DNA of 64,000 nt from Flavobacterium psychrophilum. GTDB lineage: Bacteria; Bacteroidota; Bacteroidia; Flavobacteriales; Flavobacteriaceae. The number at the start of each line of letters is the position of its first letter. Position 1 is the first letter of the stretch. Both the position numbers and the translations under genes were made by a program. Positions 24,096 through 34,600 of this stretch are shown piece by piece. The notes under the pieces are model-generated. The model was given only the letters and a program-made list of their open reading frames with translations, was not told the origin of the DNA and made no database searches. The stretch lies in NCBI GenBank assembly GCA_945874225.1, contig CAMCFT010000001.1, forward strand, positions 1-64,000. The letters run 5' to 3'.

Positions 24096-25721
24096 ATGAA
24101 TAATTTAAAATCTATTTTAATTTCTGGTTTTGCAGTTCTAGTTTTGGCTAGTTGTGGAGCATCAAAATCTGCTTCCAACACAAGTTTATTATATGAAACT
24201 GCGCCATTAAACATTCAAAAAAAGGCTCCCATTAGTGAAGCTGATTTAAAACGCTGGAGTCATTTAGACATAGTAAAAGACACTATTCCAGGAATGAGTG
24301 TTGATAAAGCTTATGCTGAGTTGCTGAAAAACAAAAAAGGCGTGAAAGTAATCGTAGGAATTGTAGATTCTGGCGTTGATATTGAACACGAAGATTTAAA
24401 ATCAGTTATTTGGACCAACAAAAAAGAGATTGCCGGTAACGGAATTGACGACGATAAAAACGGATATATTGATGACATTCATGGATGGAATTTTCTTGGA
24501 GACATTACTAAAGAAAATATAGAATACGAAAGAATCATTAACAACAAAAGCCTCGTTAATGAGACTGTTTATAATGAAGCAGTAGCTGCAAATAATGAAA
24601 AAATAGCAGAATCCACTACAGGAAAATCTCGTTTAGAAGGAATGTCATCGGATGCTTCAAATGCAGATGTAGTTTTGACAAAATATTTTGGAAAAACAGG
24701 CTATTCAGTTGAAGAAGTGAATGCTATTGATTCTAAAGATGCTGAAATTGCGAAAAGTAAAACTATGATACTGCGAGTTAATTCTTTTGGAATGACTTTG
24801 CCTGAGTTTAAAACTGTATTGCAAAAAGAACTTGATGGATATGATAAAGTGATTAGTGGAGAAAATCTTAAAACGAATTACAGAAAAGTAGTAGGAGACA
24901 ATCCGGAAGACATTACCGACACAAAATACGGAAACAATAATGTAATGGGGATAAGTCCAGAAAAAGTTCAAATAATGCACGGAACTCACGTTGCAGGAAT
25001 TGTTGCTCAAGTAAGGAATAATAATATTGGTGGTGATGGAATAGCAAACAATGTTGAAATTCTTACCGTTCGCGCTGTGCCAGACGGAGATGAATATGAT
25101 AAAGATATTGCTCTTGGAATTCGTTATGCGGTTGACAATGGTGCAAAAGTAATCAACGGAAGTTTTGGAAAAGACTTTTCACCACACAAACAATGGGTTT
25201 ATGATGCCATAAAATATGCCGAAAGCAAAGATGTTTTAATCGTACATGCAGCAGGAAATGACTCAAAAGACATTGATGTTGAAAACAATTTTCCGAATGA
25301 TTCTGATGACAAAATAACTGAATTCGCTGACAATTTAATCACGATTGGCGCATTGAATTATGATTATGGAAATAAAGTTGTTGCCAGATTTTCTAACTAT
25401 GGAAAAATAAATGTAGATGTTTTTGCGCCTGGAGTAAAGATTTACGCTTCGACCCCAAACAATACTTACAAGTTCTTACAAGGAACATCAATGGCTTCGC
25501 CAAATGCAGCCGGAGTTGCAGCCTTAATTCGTTCTTATTATCCCAAATTATCCGCTAAACAAGTAAAGCATATTTTGATGGATTCTGGAGTAGCAATCAC
25601 AACTGACGTCATTGTTGCTGGAAAACCAACTGATGTGCGTTCTTTTACTACTTTGTCTAAATCAGGGAAAATTGTCAATGCATACAACGCTTTGTTAATG
25701 GCTGAAAAAATGTCTAAATAA
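24096..25721 (+). CDS. S8 family serine peptidase, lipoprotein
   Basis: A 541-residue subtilisin-type protease. The precursor has a lipobox LVLASCGAS (Cys about residue 21), so the enzyme is anchored in the outer or inner membrane facing outward. The triad is Asp 91 in GIVDSGVD, His 295 in HGTHVAGIVA and Ser 465 in GTSMASPNAAG. About 190 residues lie between Asp and His, longer than in simple subtilisins and typical of Bacteroidota cell-surface S8 peptidases. No type IX secretion domain at the C-terminus. It is followed by a hairpin and a metallopeptidase gene on the same strand, suggesting a protein-degradation group. Confidence 0.93.
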   Translation: MNNLKSILISGFAVLVLASCGASKSASNTSLLYETAPLNIQKKAPISEADLKRWSHLDIVKDTIPGMSVDKAYAELLKNKKGVKVIVGIVDSGVDIEHEDLKSVIWTNKKEIAGNGIDDDKNGYIDDIHGWNFLGDITKENIEYERIINNKSLVNETVYNEAVAANNEKIAESTTGKSRLEGMSSDASNADVVLTKYFGKTGYSVEEVNAIDSKDAEIAKSKTMILRVNSFGMTLPEFKTVLQKELDGYDKVISGENLKTNYRKVVGDNPEDITDTKYGNNNVMGISPEKVQIMHGTHVAGIVAQVRNNNIGGDGIANNVEILTVRAVPDGDEYDKDIALGIRYAVDNGAKVINGSFGKDFSPHKQWVYDAIKYAESKDVLIVHAAGNDSKDIDVENNFPNDSDDKITEFADNLITIGALNYDYGNKVVARFSNYGKINVDVFAPGVKIYASTPNNTYKFLQGTSMASPNAAGVAALIRSYYPKLSAKQVKHILMDSGVAITTDVIVAGKPTDVRSFTTLSKSGKIVNAYNALLMAEKMSK

Positions 25722-25742
25722 TATCAATTTGTTTTTAATTTA

Positions 25743-25776
25743 AAAATGGAAGAGATAATTCTCTTCCATTTTCTGT
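25743..25776 (+). terminator. Terminator between S8 and M1 peptidase genes
   Basis: AAAATGGAAGAG and CTCTTCCATTTT form a perfect 12-bp stem around ATAATT. It ends 14 bp before the M1 peptidase ATG, so it terminates or attenuates read-through. Confidence 0.7.
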
Positions 25777-25786
25777 TTTATCTATT

Positions 25787-27673
25787 ATGAAAAAAATCTT
25801 TTTACTTTCTATTATTTCACTGAGTTTTGGGAATCTATTTGCTCAAAGTTCGGGGTATTGGCAACAACACGTTGACTATAAAATGGACGTGGTTATGAAC
25901 GTGAAAAATTACCAATACAAAGGAAAACAGGAATTAGTTTATGCCAATAATTCGCCTGACACTTTAAAACGTGTTTTTTATCATTTGCTCAACAATGCTT
26001 TTCAACCAGGAAGTGAAATGGATGCCAGACTTCAAAGCATCAAAGATCCAGATGACAGAATGGTCAACAAAATAAAAGTGGACGGCAAGGAAATTAAGGA
26101 AAGCAGAATCAAAAACCTGAAACCGGATGAAATTGGTTATTTGAAAATTTCAAATTTCAAGCAAGACGGAGTTGTTGCCAATACAAAAACTGTGGGAACG
26201 ATTCTCGAAGTGACTTTGGCAAAACCAATTTTACCCAATTCAAAAACTACTTTTACATTAGATTTTGACGGGCAAGTTCCAATACAAATTCGTCGTTCCG
26301 GTAGGAATAATGTTGAAGGTGTCGAATTGTCTATGGCACAATGGTATCCAAAAATAGCTGAATTTGATTTCGAAGGTTGGCATGCAGACCCCTATATTGC
26401 AAGGGAATTTCACGGAGTTTGGGGGAATTTTGATGTAAAAATCACTATCGACAAGGATTATGTTTTGGGCGGAAGTGGTTATTTGCAAAACCCAAATAAA
26501 ATAGGTCATGGGTATCAAGATGCAGGAGTTACCGTTGCGTATCCAAAGAACACCAAAACTTTGACTTGGCATTTTTATGCTCCAATGGTTCATGACTTTA
26601 CTTGGGCAGCCGATAAAAATTACCTTCACGACGTGGTCACAGGACCCAATAACGTTGATTTACATTTTCTTTATAAAAACAATCCAAAAATCATTGACAA
26701 CTGGAAAGCTTTGCAACCATTAATGGTAAATATTATGGATTTATTCAACAAAACTGTTGGCGATTATCCCTATAAACAATATTCATTTATTCAAGGTGGC
26801 GATGGCGGAATGGAATATGCGATGTGTACTTTGATGCTTGGAAACGGGAAATTGGAAGGATTATTAGATACTGCACTGCATGAATTAGCACATTCTTGGT
26901 TTCAGCAAATTTTGGCCTCTAATGAAAGTGAGCATTCTTGGATGGATGAGGGTTTTGCAACCTATATTGAATATTTAGCGCTAAATGAAATAGCCGTTAA
27001 AAAAGAAGTAAATCCATTTAAGGATACTTACTTAACTTATTATAAATTAGTAGAATCAGGCAAAGAACAGTCGCAAACAACTCATAGCGATCGATATGAC
27101 ATTAATAGATTATATTCTATTTCCTCTTATTACAAAGGAAGTCTTTTCTTATCGCAGCTAGAATATGTAATTGGAAAAGAAAATGTATATAAAACTTTGA
27201 AAAGGTATTTCCAAGATTTCAAATTCAAACACCCAACACCAAATGACATCAAGAGAACTGCCGAACGCGTATCGGGAGCAAACTTAGATTGGTATTTAAC
27301 GGATTGGACGCAAACCACCAACACGATAGATTATGGAATTAAAGGTCTACGGGAAGATGTCGGTAATAAAGGGTTGAGCGCTATAATTACCTTAGAAAGA
27401 TTTGGCAGAATGCCAATGCCAATCGATGTTTTAGTTGAATACACCGATGGTACTAAAGAGAGTTTTTATATTCCGTTGCGAATGATGAGTTTTGAGAAAA
27501 AAAATCCAAATCCTAATATAAAAAGAACAGTTTTAAGCGATTGGGCTTGGTCTTATCCAACGTATGAATTTGCTATTTCTAAACCGAAAACAACGATTAA
27601 GAAAATTACCATCGACCCAAGCGGATTAATGGCTGATGTGAAACAGGCAGATAATACTTATGAGATAAAATAG
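25787..27673 (+). CDS. M1 family zinc metallopeptidase (aminopeptidase N-like)
   Basis: A 628-residue secreted metallopeptidase. MKKIFLLSIISLSFGNLFA is a signal peptide. The zinc site is HELAH (residues 365 to 369) with the third ligand Glu in MDEGFATYIEY, and the exopeptidase GAMEN-like strand is GGDGGMEYAM (about residue 345). The N-terminal half is the family's beta domain and C-terminal part a helical/beta tail. It removes N-terminal residues from peptides, likely after endopeptidases such as the upstream S8 protease. No sorting domain for type IX secretion is seen. Confidence 0.93.
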   Translation: MKKIFLLSIISLSFGNLFAQSSGYWQQHVDYKMDVVMNVKNYQYKGKQELVYANNSPDTLKRVFYHLLNNAFQPGSEMDARLQSIKDPDDRMVNKIKVDGKEIKESRIKNLKPDEIGYLKISNFKQDGVVANTKTVGTILEVTLAKPILPNSKTTFTLDFDGQVPIQIRRSGRNNVEGVELSMAQWYPKIAEFDFEGWHADPYIAREFHGVWGNFDVKITIDKDYVLGGSGYLQNPNKIGHGYQDAGVTVAYPKNTKTLTWHFYAPMVHDFTWAADKNYLHDVVTGPNNVDLHFLYKNNPKIIDNWKALQPLMVNIMDLFNKTVGDYPYKQYSFIQGGDGGMEYAMCTLMLGNGKLEGLLDTALHELAHSWFQQILASNESEHSWMDEGFATYIEYLALNEIAVKKEVNPFKDTYLTYYKLVESGKEQSQTTHSDRYDINRLYSISSYYKGSLFLSQLEYVIGKENVYKTLKRYFQDFKFKHPTPNDIKRTAERVSGANLDWYLTDWTQTTNTIDYGIKGLREDVGNKGLSAIITLERFGRMPMPIDVLVEYTDGTKESFYIPLRMMSFEKKNPNPNIKRTVLSDWAWSYPTYEFAISKPKTTIKKITIDPSGLMADVKQADNTYEIK

Positions 27674-27687
27674 CTTTTATTTTAATG

Positions 27688-27727
27688 AAAAAAAGGGGGT
27701 GATTTTAATTAATCACCCCCTTTTTTT
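27688..27727. terminator. Strong bidirectional terminator between M1 and M3 peptidases
   Basis: AAAAAAAGGGGGTGATT pairs with AATCACCCCCTTTTTTT around a 6-base loop, between two convergent genes. Poly-A and poly-T flanks make it function on both strands. Confidence 0.9.
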
Positions 27728-27742
27728 GTATTATACAATTCA

Positions 27743-29785
27743 TTAATTTTTAATACCCAACGATTCTAAGAAAGCATCTGAATTTGACTTTCTTCCTAAA
27801 AACTTTTCAACCATTTCTATTTCAGGAGCCGTTGCTCCTTTTTCTAAAATTTCTTTTCTGTATCTAGTTCCGGTTGCGGTATCCATAACGCCATTCTTTT
27901 TAAAAATTGAAAACATGTCTTCTGCATAGACTTTAGACCACAAATAACCATAATAATTTGCGCCGTATCCGTTTAGATGTCCAAAACTGCAAATCATATG
28001 ATTTTTATCATTAAAAGGCAATTGATTTAAAGACATTTTTTCTTTAAAGATTTGTAAAGTTCCTTTCTGTTTTGTCATTTCGTATTTGTCTTCATAGGCA
28101 AAGTCGATCAAGCCATATGCAACTTGTGAGATATATTGACTTCCAATATTTACCAGCTGAGTTTGCTTCATTTTATCGAATAATTCTTTTGGAAGTGTTT
28201 CCCCTGTTTGATACTGTTTTGCAAAGGTTTTTAAAGCGTCATATTCCCAACACCAGTTTTCTAAAAATTGGGAAGGAGCTTCTACAAAATCTCCTTTTAA
28301 ACCAAAAGAATTTTGAGAAGCAATCGCTGGATGACCTAATAACCAATGCACCAAGTGTCCGAATTCGTGAAACATAGTAATTACATCGTCATGTTCCAAT
28401 AGAGAAGGTTCATTGGACGATCCTTCAGGAAAATTGCAAATAAGTGCCGCTTGAGGTAGTGTTTCAACAGCTCCGTTTTTAAGATATTGACTTATTGGAA
28501 AACAGGCGAAATGGGTATATTTGTTTTGTCTCGGAAATAAATCCAGATAAAAACTTCCTGCTTTTTTCCCTTCACTCCAAATTTCATAAGTTTTCACTTT
28601 GGCGTCCCAAACAGGCATGTTAGTTGCTGGTTTTATCTGAATTCCCAGTAAAGTTTCATAAACATGAAACATTCCTGCTAGAGTGTTGTTCATTTCGAAG
28701 TATTTTTTTACCTCGTCTTTGTTTAATTGATATTTGGTATTGAGCATTTTTTTGCTGTAATAACTAAAATCCCAACCGTATAATGTGTCAGACTCTGTTG
28801 GACTCATTTCGTTTTTAAATGCTTTTAGCGTTTTTACTTCACTTGTAACTAAAGGCGTTAGTTTTATTATCAAATCATTTTCAAAAGCCCAAACATTCTC
28901 CGGTTTTGCCGCCATTTTATCTATAAGTGCATAGGCAGCATAAGAAGTAAAACCTAGTTTTTTTGCATATACATTTCTGTAATACAACAAACTGTCTAAA
29001 ACTGCTATGTTCTGAGGGTAAGCTCTATTATTATAACGCAAACCAAAAGCTTTTCTGGTATTGCTATTTTCTGCATTTTCGCCAATTTTTATTACATTCG
29101 GACCATTTACATAAACTACATATTTGCCATTTGGTTTTTTCCAAGAATTAAGTGTTTCTGCATCAATTCCTTTTAAATCAGCTTCATCAAATGTTAAACT
29201 GTCTTTGCTTTCGGAGATATTTTTGTCGAATAAATTTCCAAATTTTATGAGTTTATTATTGATTTCTTCCAATGGTTTTCTATCGGTTGCACTAAGTTTC
29301 ATTCCGCTTTTTTCAAACGAAATAATAATATCAGATAAAAACTTTTTTTGTTGGTCTGTGAAAACTATTCTTTTACTTAATGAAAATCTTTTTATGGCTT
29401 TATATAAAGGTTCGTTTAGGTTAAATGTACTGCCATAAACAGATAATTTTTCGCTTTCTTCGTAGGCTGAATTCCGAATGGTTTCGTCAGAATATGTTGA
29501 TTGAATCAAACCTATTTTCATTGACAAATCATTAATTTCATATTGTAAATCGTCATAAGCAATTAATGTATTGGAAAGTGTTTGCGCTTTTACAGCAACA
29601 ATTTTTTTGATTTTTTCGTCGGAGGATTTTATGACTATTGCAACGGCTTCTTTTATTGCAGCAGCATTTACTTTTGTAAAATCAATAGGTTTATTATCGT
29701 GCCTTAGTAGAATATTCGATTGCATATTTTGTGCTTGAATAATTCCGCTAATTGCGAATAAGGTAAAAATAAATAGTTTCTTCAT
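27743..29785 (-). CDS. M3 family metallopeptidase (oligopeptidase A/Dcp-like)
   Basis: A 680-residue zinc oligopeptidase with a signal peptide (KKLFIFTLFAISGIIQAQ), so it works in the periplasm. The zinc motif is MFHEFGHLVHWLLGH with HEFGH at residues 473 to 477, and the third ligand is in the following helix (VEAPSQFLENW). The long helical N-terminus is typical of thimet-type peptidases that cut short peptides. Its gene is on the opposite strand from the M1 peptidase and separated by a terminator. The substrate range (peptidyl-dipeptidase or endopeptidase) cannot be told from sequence. Confidence 0.93.
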   Translation of the reverse strand: MKKLFIFTLFAISGIIQAQNMQSNILLRHDNKPIDFTKVNAAAIKEAVAIVIKSSDEKIKKIVAVKAQTLSNTLIAYDDLQYEINDLSMKIGLIQSTYSDETIRNSAYEESEKLSVYGSTFNLNEPLYKAIKRFSLSKRIVFTDQQKKFLSDIIISFEKSGMKLSATDRKPLEEINNKLIKFGNLFDKNISESKDSLTFDEADLKGIDAETLNSWKKPNGKYVVYVNGPNVIKIGENAENSNTRKAFGLRYNNRAYPQNIAVLDSLLYYRNVYAKKLGFTSYAAYALIDKMAAKPENVWAFENDLIIKLTPLVTSEVKTLKAFKNEMSPTESDTLYGWDFSYYSKKMLNTKYQLNKDEVKKYFEMNNTLAGMFHVYETLLGIQIKPATNMPVWDAKVKTYEIWSEGKKAGSFYLDLFPRQNKYTHFACFPISQYLKNGAVETLPQAALICNFPEGSSNEPSLLEHDDVITMFHEFGHLVHWLLGHPAIASQNSFGLKGDFVEAPSQFLENWCWEYDALKTFAKQYQTGETLPKELFDKMKQTQLVNIGSQYISQVAYGLIDFAYEDKYEMTKQKGTLQIFKEKMSLNQLPFNDKNHMICSFGHLNGYGANYYGYLWSKVYAEDMFSIFKKNGVMDTATGTRYRKEILEKGATAPEIEMVEKFLGRKSNSDAFLESLGIKN

Positions 29786-29860
29786 TAGTTATAAATTTTG
29801 GTTTTTGTTGGTTTTTTGATGTTACTAATTTGTTTGGAATAAATGCATTTAACAATTTTA

Positions 29861-30799
29861 TTATCGAAGATTTTTCAACATTTCTTCTGTCATGCTTTCT
29901 AAATTGAACTCGTGATGCCAGTTCCAGTCTTCTCTAGCGCGAGAATCATCAATGCTGGCTGGCCAACTATCAGCGATTGTTTGACGGAAATCAGGACAAT
30001 ATGTTACAGTAAAATCAGGAATATGTTTTTTTATTTCAGCCGCAATCTCAGTTGGAGTAAAACTCATTGCTGCTAAATTATAAGATGAACGGATCTTGAT
30101 TTGTTCCGCCGGAGCTTGCATAATTCGAATTGTTGCATCAATGGCGTCGTCCATATACATCATTGGCATTTTGGTTTCTGAGGATAAAAAACACTCGTAT
30201 TTTCCATCACTCAAAGCTTTATGATAAATATCCACTGCATAATCAGTTGTTCCGCCACCCGGAGGTGTTGACCAACTTATTAATCCTGGATAGCGCACGC
30301 TTCGCACATCGACACCAAAATGAGTATGGTAATATTCGCACCATCTTTCACCAGACTGTTTGCTGATTCCGTAAACCGTTGAAGGTTCCATAATAGTATA
30401 TTGCGGCGTATTTTCCCGTGGAGTTGTAGGTCCAAAAACAGCGATACTGGAAGGCCAGAATATTTTTTTTATTTTCTTGGCTTTCGCCAAATTCAAAACG
30501 TGAAATAGCGAGTTCATATTCAAATCCCAAGCAAATGCAGGATTTTTTTCGGCTGTTGCCGATAGCAAAGCCGCCATCAAATAGATATCTGTAATGTGAT
30601 GCACTTCGACAAGATGTTCAATTTGATTGAAATCTAATGCATTCACCACTTCAAAAGTCCCAGAATTTACAATATCATTATTTAACTTTCGAATATCGGA
30701 AGCAATGACATTTTCGGTTCCGTATAGTTTCCGAAGTTTATGGGTTAATTCTGTTCCAATTTGCCCGCAAGCACCGATAATCAATATTTTAGGATTCAT
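29861..30799 (-). CDS. L-threonine 3-dehydrogenase, short-chain (epimerase-like) type
   Basis: A 312-residue NAD-dependent enzyme of the extended SDR family. ILIIGACGQIGTELTHKLRK (residues 5 to 24) is the NAD-binding GxxGxxG, and YGISKQSGERWCEYYH near residue 143 carries the YxxxK catalytic pair. SVRYPGLISWSTPPGGGTTD (about residue 182) is the substrate loop found in the SDR-type threonine dehydrogenases known from Flavobacterium and Cytophaga relatives, which oxidise L-threonine to 2-amino-3-oxobutyrate. UDP-glucose 4-epimerase is the alternative but lacks these segments. Monocistronic on the minus strand. Confidence 0.88.
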   Translation of the reverse strand: MNPKILIIGACGQIGTELTHKLRKLYGTENVIASDIRKLNNDIVNSGTFEVVNALDFNQIEHLVEVHHITDIYLMAALLSATAEKNPAFAWDLNMNSLFHVLNLAKAKKIKKIFWPSSIAVFGPTTPRENTPQYTIMEPSTVYGISKQSGERWCEYYHTHFGVDVRSVRYPGLISWSTPPGGGTTDYAVDIYHKALSDGKYECFLSSETKMPMMYMDDAIDATIRIMQAPAEQIKIRSSYNLAAMSFTPTEIAAEIKKHIPDFTVTYCPDFRQTIADSWPASIDDSRAREDWNWHHEFNLESMTEEMLKNLR

Positions 30800-30994
30800 T
30801 TCTGTGATTTAAAAAAACAAAGATAACGTTTTCGTAAATATCAAAATTTCACGAAAAATCTTTTAAATTTAGTGAAATCATAGTAATAATCTTGTTTAAT
30901 TTCTTAATTTCTCTATTGTAAATTTAAGAAAAGAGTCCGCAAGATATCAGATTCTTATTCTGAAGTTGTAATTCGTAATTGTAAATTTACTTCG

Positions 30995-31002
30995 TAACTT
31001 TG
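30995..31002 (+). promoter_or_regulatory. Flavobacterial -7 element before the lipoprotein-mfd operon
   Basis: TAACTTTG matches TAnnTTTG, 18 bp before the lipoprotein ATG at 31021. The leader would be very short. Confidence 0.5.
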
Positions 31003-31020
31003 CATCTTAAGAAATTACAA

Positions 31021-31623
31021 ATGAAATTTAAACTTATATATCTCTTTTCTCTGGTCTTTGTTCTGAATTCGTGTAAAAACGATACTGAAAAACGAATTAT
31101 CGAAACCGAGAAAGCAGCCAAAAAGAAGGAATTAATCTTTGAAAACATCAATAAGGGTTGGGTTTTTAATGCAAATCCCATCAATGCAACTTCACAAGCT
31201 AATAAATTGTCTTGGAACGAGTGGCGTTTGTTTTTGGCGGAATTAGACCAAAAACCCAAGAAAACTATTGGTGCTTTCCAAAAAAAATCAGCAGAACTTT
31301 CCAAGAAAGCGATGGCATTAAATAATTTTACTCCAGTAGAATTCAACAAACCCCAAATAAAAGCCCGAATTTCGATTCTTGTTACCAAAGTAAGAATGTT
31401 GGATTTATTCATCCATTTAAGTGATATTCCCGACCAGAAAGTCCTTGTTTTGGTAGGTGAAATCAACGAAGAATTAGTTTCCTTGCAAAACCAAATGGAT
31501 AAATTGGTTCAAAAAAGCAAAATTCCGCTTGAAGAAGGAGAATCTGATTTGTTAAAAATGCTAGATACCGCAAGGGCAATTCCAAATGTAAAAATGGATC
31601 AAAATATTCCTCGCGTTGAGTAA
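31021..31623 (+). CDS. Lipoprotein overlapping mfd, unknown function
   Basis: A 200-residue precursor with a signal peptide (LIYLFSLVFVLNS) and lipobox Cys in LNSCKND (residue 16). The mature part is helical and Lys-rich, with NKGWVFNANPINATSQANKL, WNEWRLFLAELDQKPKKTI and a C-terminal helix carrying QMDKLVQKSK. The frame is open from 31000, but the ATG at 31021 gives the signal peptide start. The stop codon lies within the start region of mfd, whose TTG start is at 31616, so the two are translationally coupled. Family not recognised. Confidence 0.75.
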   Translation: MKFKLIYLFSLVFVLNSCKNDTEKRIIETEKAAKKKELIFENINKGWVFNANPINATSQANKLSWNEWRLFLAELDQKPKKTIGAFQKKSAELSKKAMALNNFTPVEFNKPQIKARISILVTKVRMLDLFIHLSDIPDQKVLVLVGEINEELVSLQNQMDKLVQKSKIPLEEGESDLLKMLDTARAIPNVKMDQNIPRVE

Positions 31624-34600
31624 AGCAATCTTATACAAAACCTACGATAATTCGCCAAAAATCAAGCAAATTGTCGATAGTTTACTAAAAGCCGAACAAA
31701 AAATCCAGCTTAACGGATTACTGGGCTCTTCACTTTCGTTTGTGGTGCAATCACTTTTCAACAAGACCGAAAAACCATTTTTAGTTATTCTAAATGACAA
31801 AGAAGAAGCAGCTTATTATTTGAACGATTTGGAGCAAATGATTGGCGAGCAGGATGTGCTTTTTTATCCCGGTTCGTATCGTCGCCCTTATCAAATTGAA
31901 GATACCGATAATGCTAATGTTTTGCTTCGGGCCGAAGTCTTGAACCGCATCAATTCCCGCAAAAAACCTGCTATTATTGTCACGTATCCCGAAGCACTTT
32001 TCGAGAAAGTGGTTACACGAAAAGAGTTAGACAAAAACACCTTGAAAGTGGCTGTTGGCGACAAGATTTCTATAGATTTTATCAATGAAGTTTTGTTTGA
32101 ATACGAATTCAAAAGAGTCGATTTTATTACAGAACCCGGCGAATTTTCAGTTCGTGGCGGAATTGTCGATGTATTTTCCTTTTCGAATGATAATCCATAC
32201 CGAATTGAGTTTTTTGGTAATGAAGTTGACAGTATTCGAAGTTTTGATGTTGAAACGCAACTCTCTATCGAAAAACAAAAGAAAATCACGATTATTCCAA
32301 ATGTCGAAAACAAATTCTTTCAGGAAAACCGCGAAAGTTTTTTGGAATATATTAATGACAAAACCATTATTTTCATTCAGAATACCGACTTGCTTTTTTC
32401 TAAATTGGATAAATTATTTGGCAAAGCCACAGAAATTTTCGACAATCTAAATGCTACGGTAAAGCACGTTGCGCCAGAACAATTGTTTTTGAATCAGGCG
32501 GAATTCATTAAGAAAAGTCTCGATTTTTCGATTGTTGAATTGAGTTCCAAGCCTATTTATAAAACCAAAATTTCTTTTGAATTTTATATAAAACCGCAAC
32601 CATCGTTCAATAAACAATTTGATTTGTTATTGAATAATTTGAATGATAATCATTTTAACGGTTACAAAAATTATTTGTTTTGTTCGAATGAAAACCAAGC
32701 CAAACGGTTTCACGATATTTTCGAAACGCTTGATGAAGCCAATTCTGAGAATATCCGCAAGCAATACAACACGATTGTTCTTCCTTTATATCAAGGTTTT
32801 ATAGACGAAGAAAACCAAATAGCTTGTTACACCGATCACCAGATTTTTGAACGTTATCATAAATTCAACATTAAGAGTAATGTTTCGAAGAAGCAAAATA
32901 TTACTTTAAAAGAATTGACCACTTTGTCTGTTGGCGATTATGTGACGCATATCGATCACGGAATTGGGAGATTTGGTGGTCTGCAAAAAATTCAGGTCGA
33001 AGGCAAAACTCAAGAAGCCATCAAGCTCGTTTATGCCGATAATGACATTGTTTATGTGAGCATTCACTCACTTTACAAGATTTCGAAATACACCGGAAAA
33101 GATGGGACGCCGCCTAAAATTTATAAACTTGGTTCCAATGCTTGGAAGATTCTGAAGCAAAAAACCAAGGCGCGCGTCAAACATATTGCGTTCAATTTGA
33201 TACAATTGTATGCCAAAAGAAAATTGGAAAAAGGATTCCGTTTTGCGCCCGATAGCTATTTGCAAAATGAATTAGAAAGTTCTTTTATCTACGAAGATAC
33301 GCCAGACCAGACCAAATCAACCGCAGAAGTCAAAGCCGATATGGAAAGTGACCGCCCGATGGATCGCTTGGTTTGTGGCGATGTAGGTTTTGGAAAAACC
33401 GAAGTTGCCATTCGCGCCGCTTTCAAAGCTGTTGACAATTCGAAACAAGTTGCGATTTTGGTTCCAACCACAATTTTAGCCTACCAACATTACCGCACTT
33501 TTACCGAAAGGCTGAAAGATATGCCAGTTTCTGTGGGTTATTTAAACCGTTTTAGAACCGCGAAACAAAAAGCTGAAACACTCAAACAATTAGCCGAAGG
33601 AAAACTTGATATTGTCATTGGAACGCACCAATTGGTAAACAAAAATGTCGTTTTTAAAGACCTTGGTTTGTTGATAGTTGACGAGGAACAAAAATTTGGT
33701 GTCAACGTAAAAGACAAACTTAAAACCATCGCAGCTAATATTGACACCTTAACTTTAACGGCAACACCAATCCCGAGAACTTTACAGTTTTCGTTGATGG
33801 CAGCACGAGATTTATCAGTGATTACAACACCTCCACCTAATCGGTATCCAATCGAAACGAATGTGGTTGGTTTTAGCGAAGAGTTGATTCGCGATGCGAT
33901 TTCGTATGAAATTCAGCGAAACGGACAGGTTTTCTTTGTTAATAATCGAATAGAAAATATCAAGGAAGTTGCGGGAATGATTCAGCGATTAGTTCCCGAT
34001 GCAAAAGTAGGAATTGGTCACGGTCAGATGGAAGGCAGCAAACTTGAGGAATTAATGTTGGCTTTTATGAACGGCGAATTCGATGTTTTGGTGGCAACCA
34101 CAATTATCGAAAGCGGTTTGGATGTTCCCAATGCAAATACTATTTTCATCAATAATGCCAATAATTTTGGTCTTTCAGATTTGCATCAAATGCGGGGTCG
34201 TGTGGGACGTAGCAACAAGAAAGCATTTTGTTATTTCATTTGCCCGCCATATTCTGCAATGACGGATGATGCTCGAAAAAGAATTCAGGCTTTGGAACAA
34301 TTCTCGGAACTGGGAAGCGGTTTCAATATTGCAATGAAAGATTTGGAAATTCGTGGTGCCGGAGATTTATTGGGAGGCGAACAAAGCGGTTTCATTAACG
34401 AAATAGGTTTTGACACTTATCAAAAAATTATGAACGAAGCCATCGACGAATTGAAAGAAAACGAATTCAAGGATTTGTATGAAAACGAAGATAGCGGAGT
34501 TGAGAAAGAATATGTAAAAGACCTGCAAATCGATACCGATTTTGAGTTGTTGTTTTCGGACGAATATATCAATAATGTTACCGAGCGTTTGAGTTTGTAT

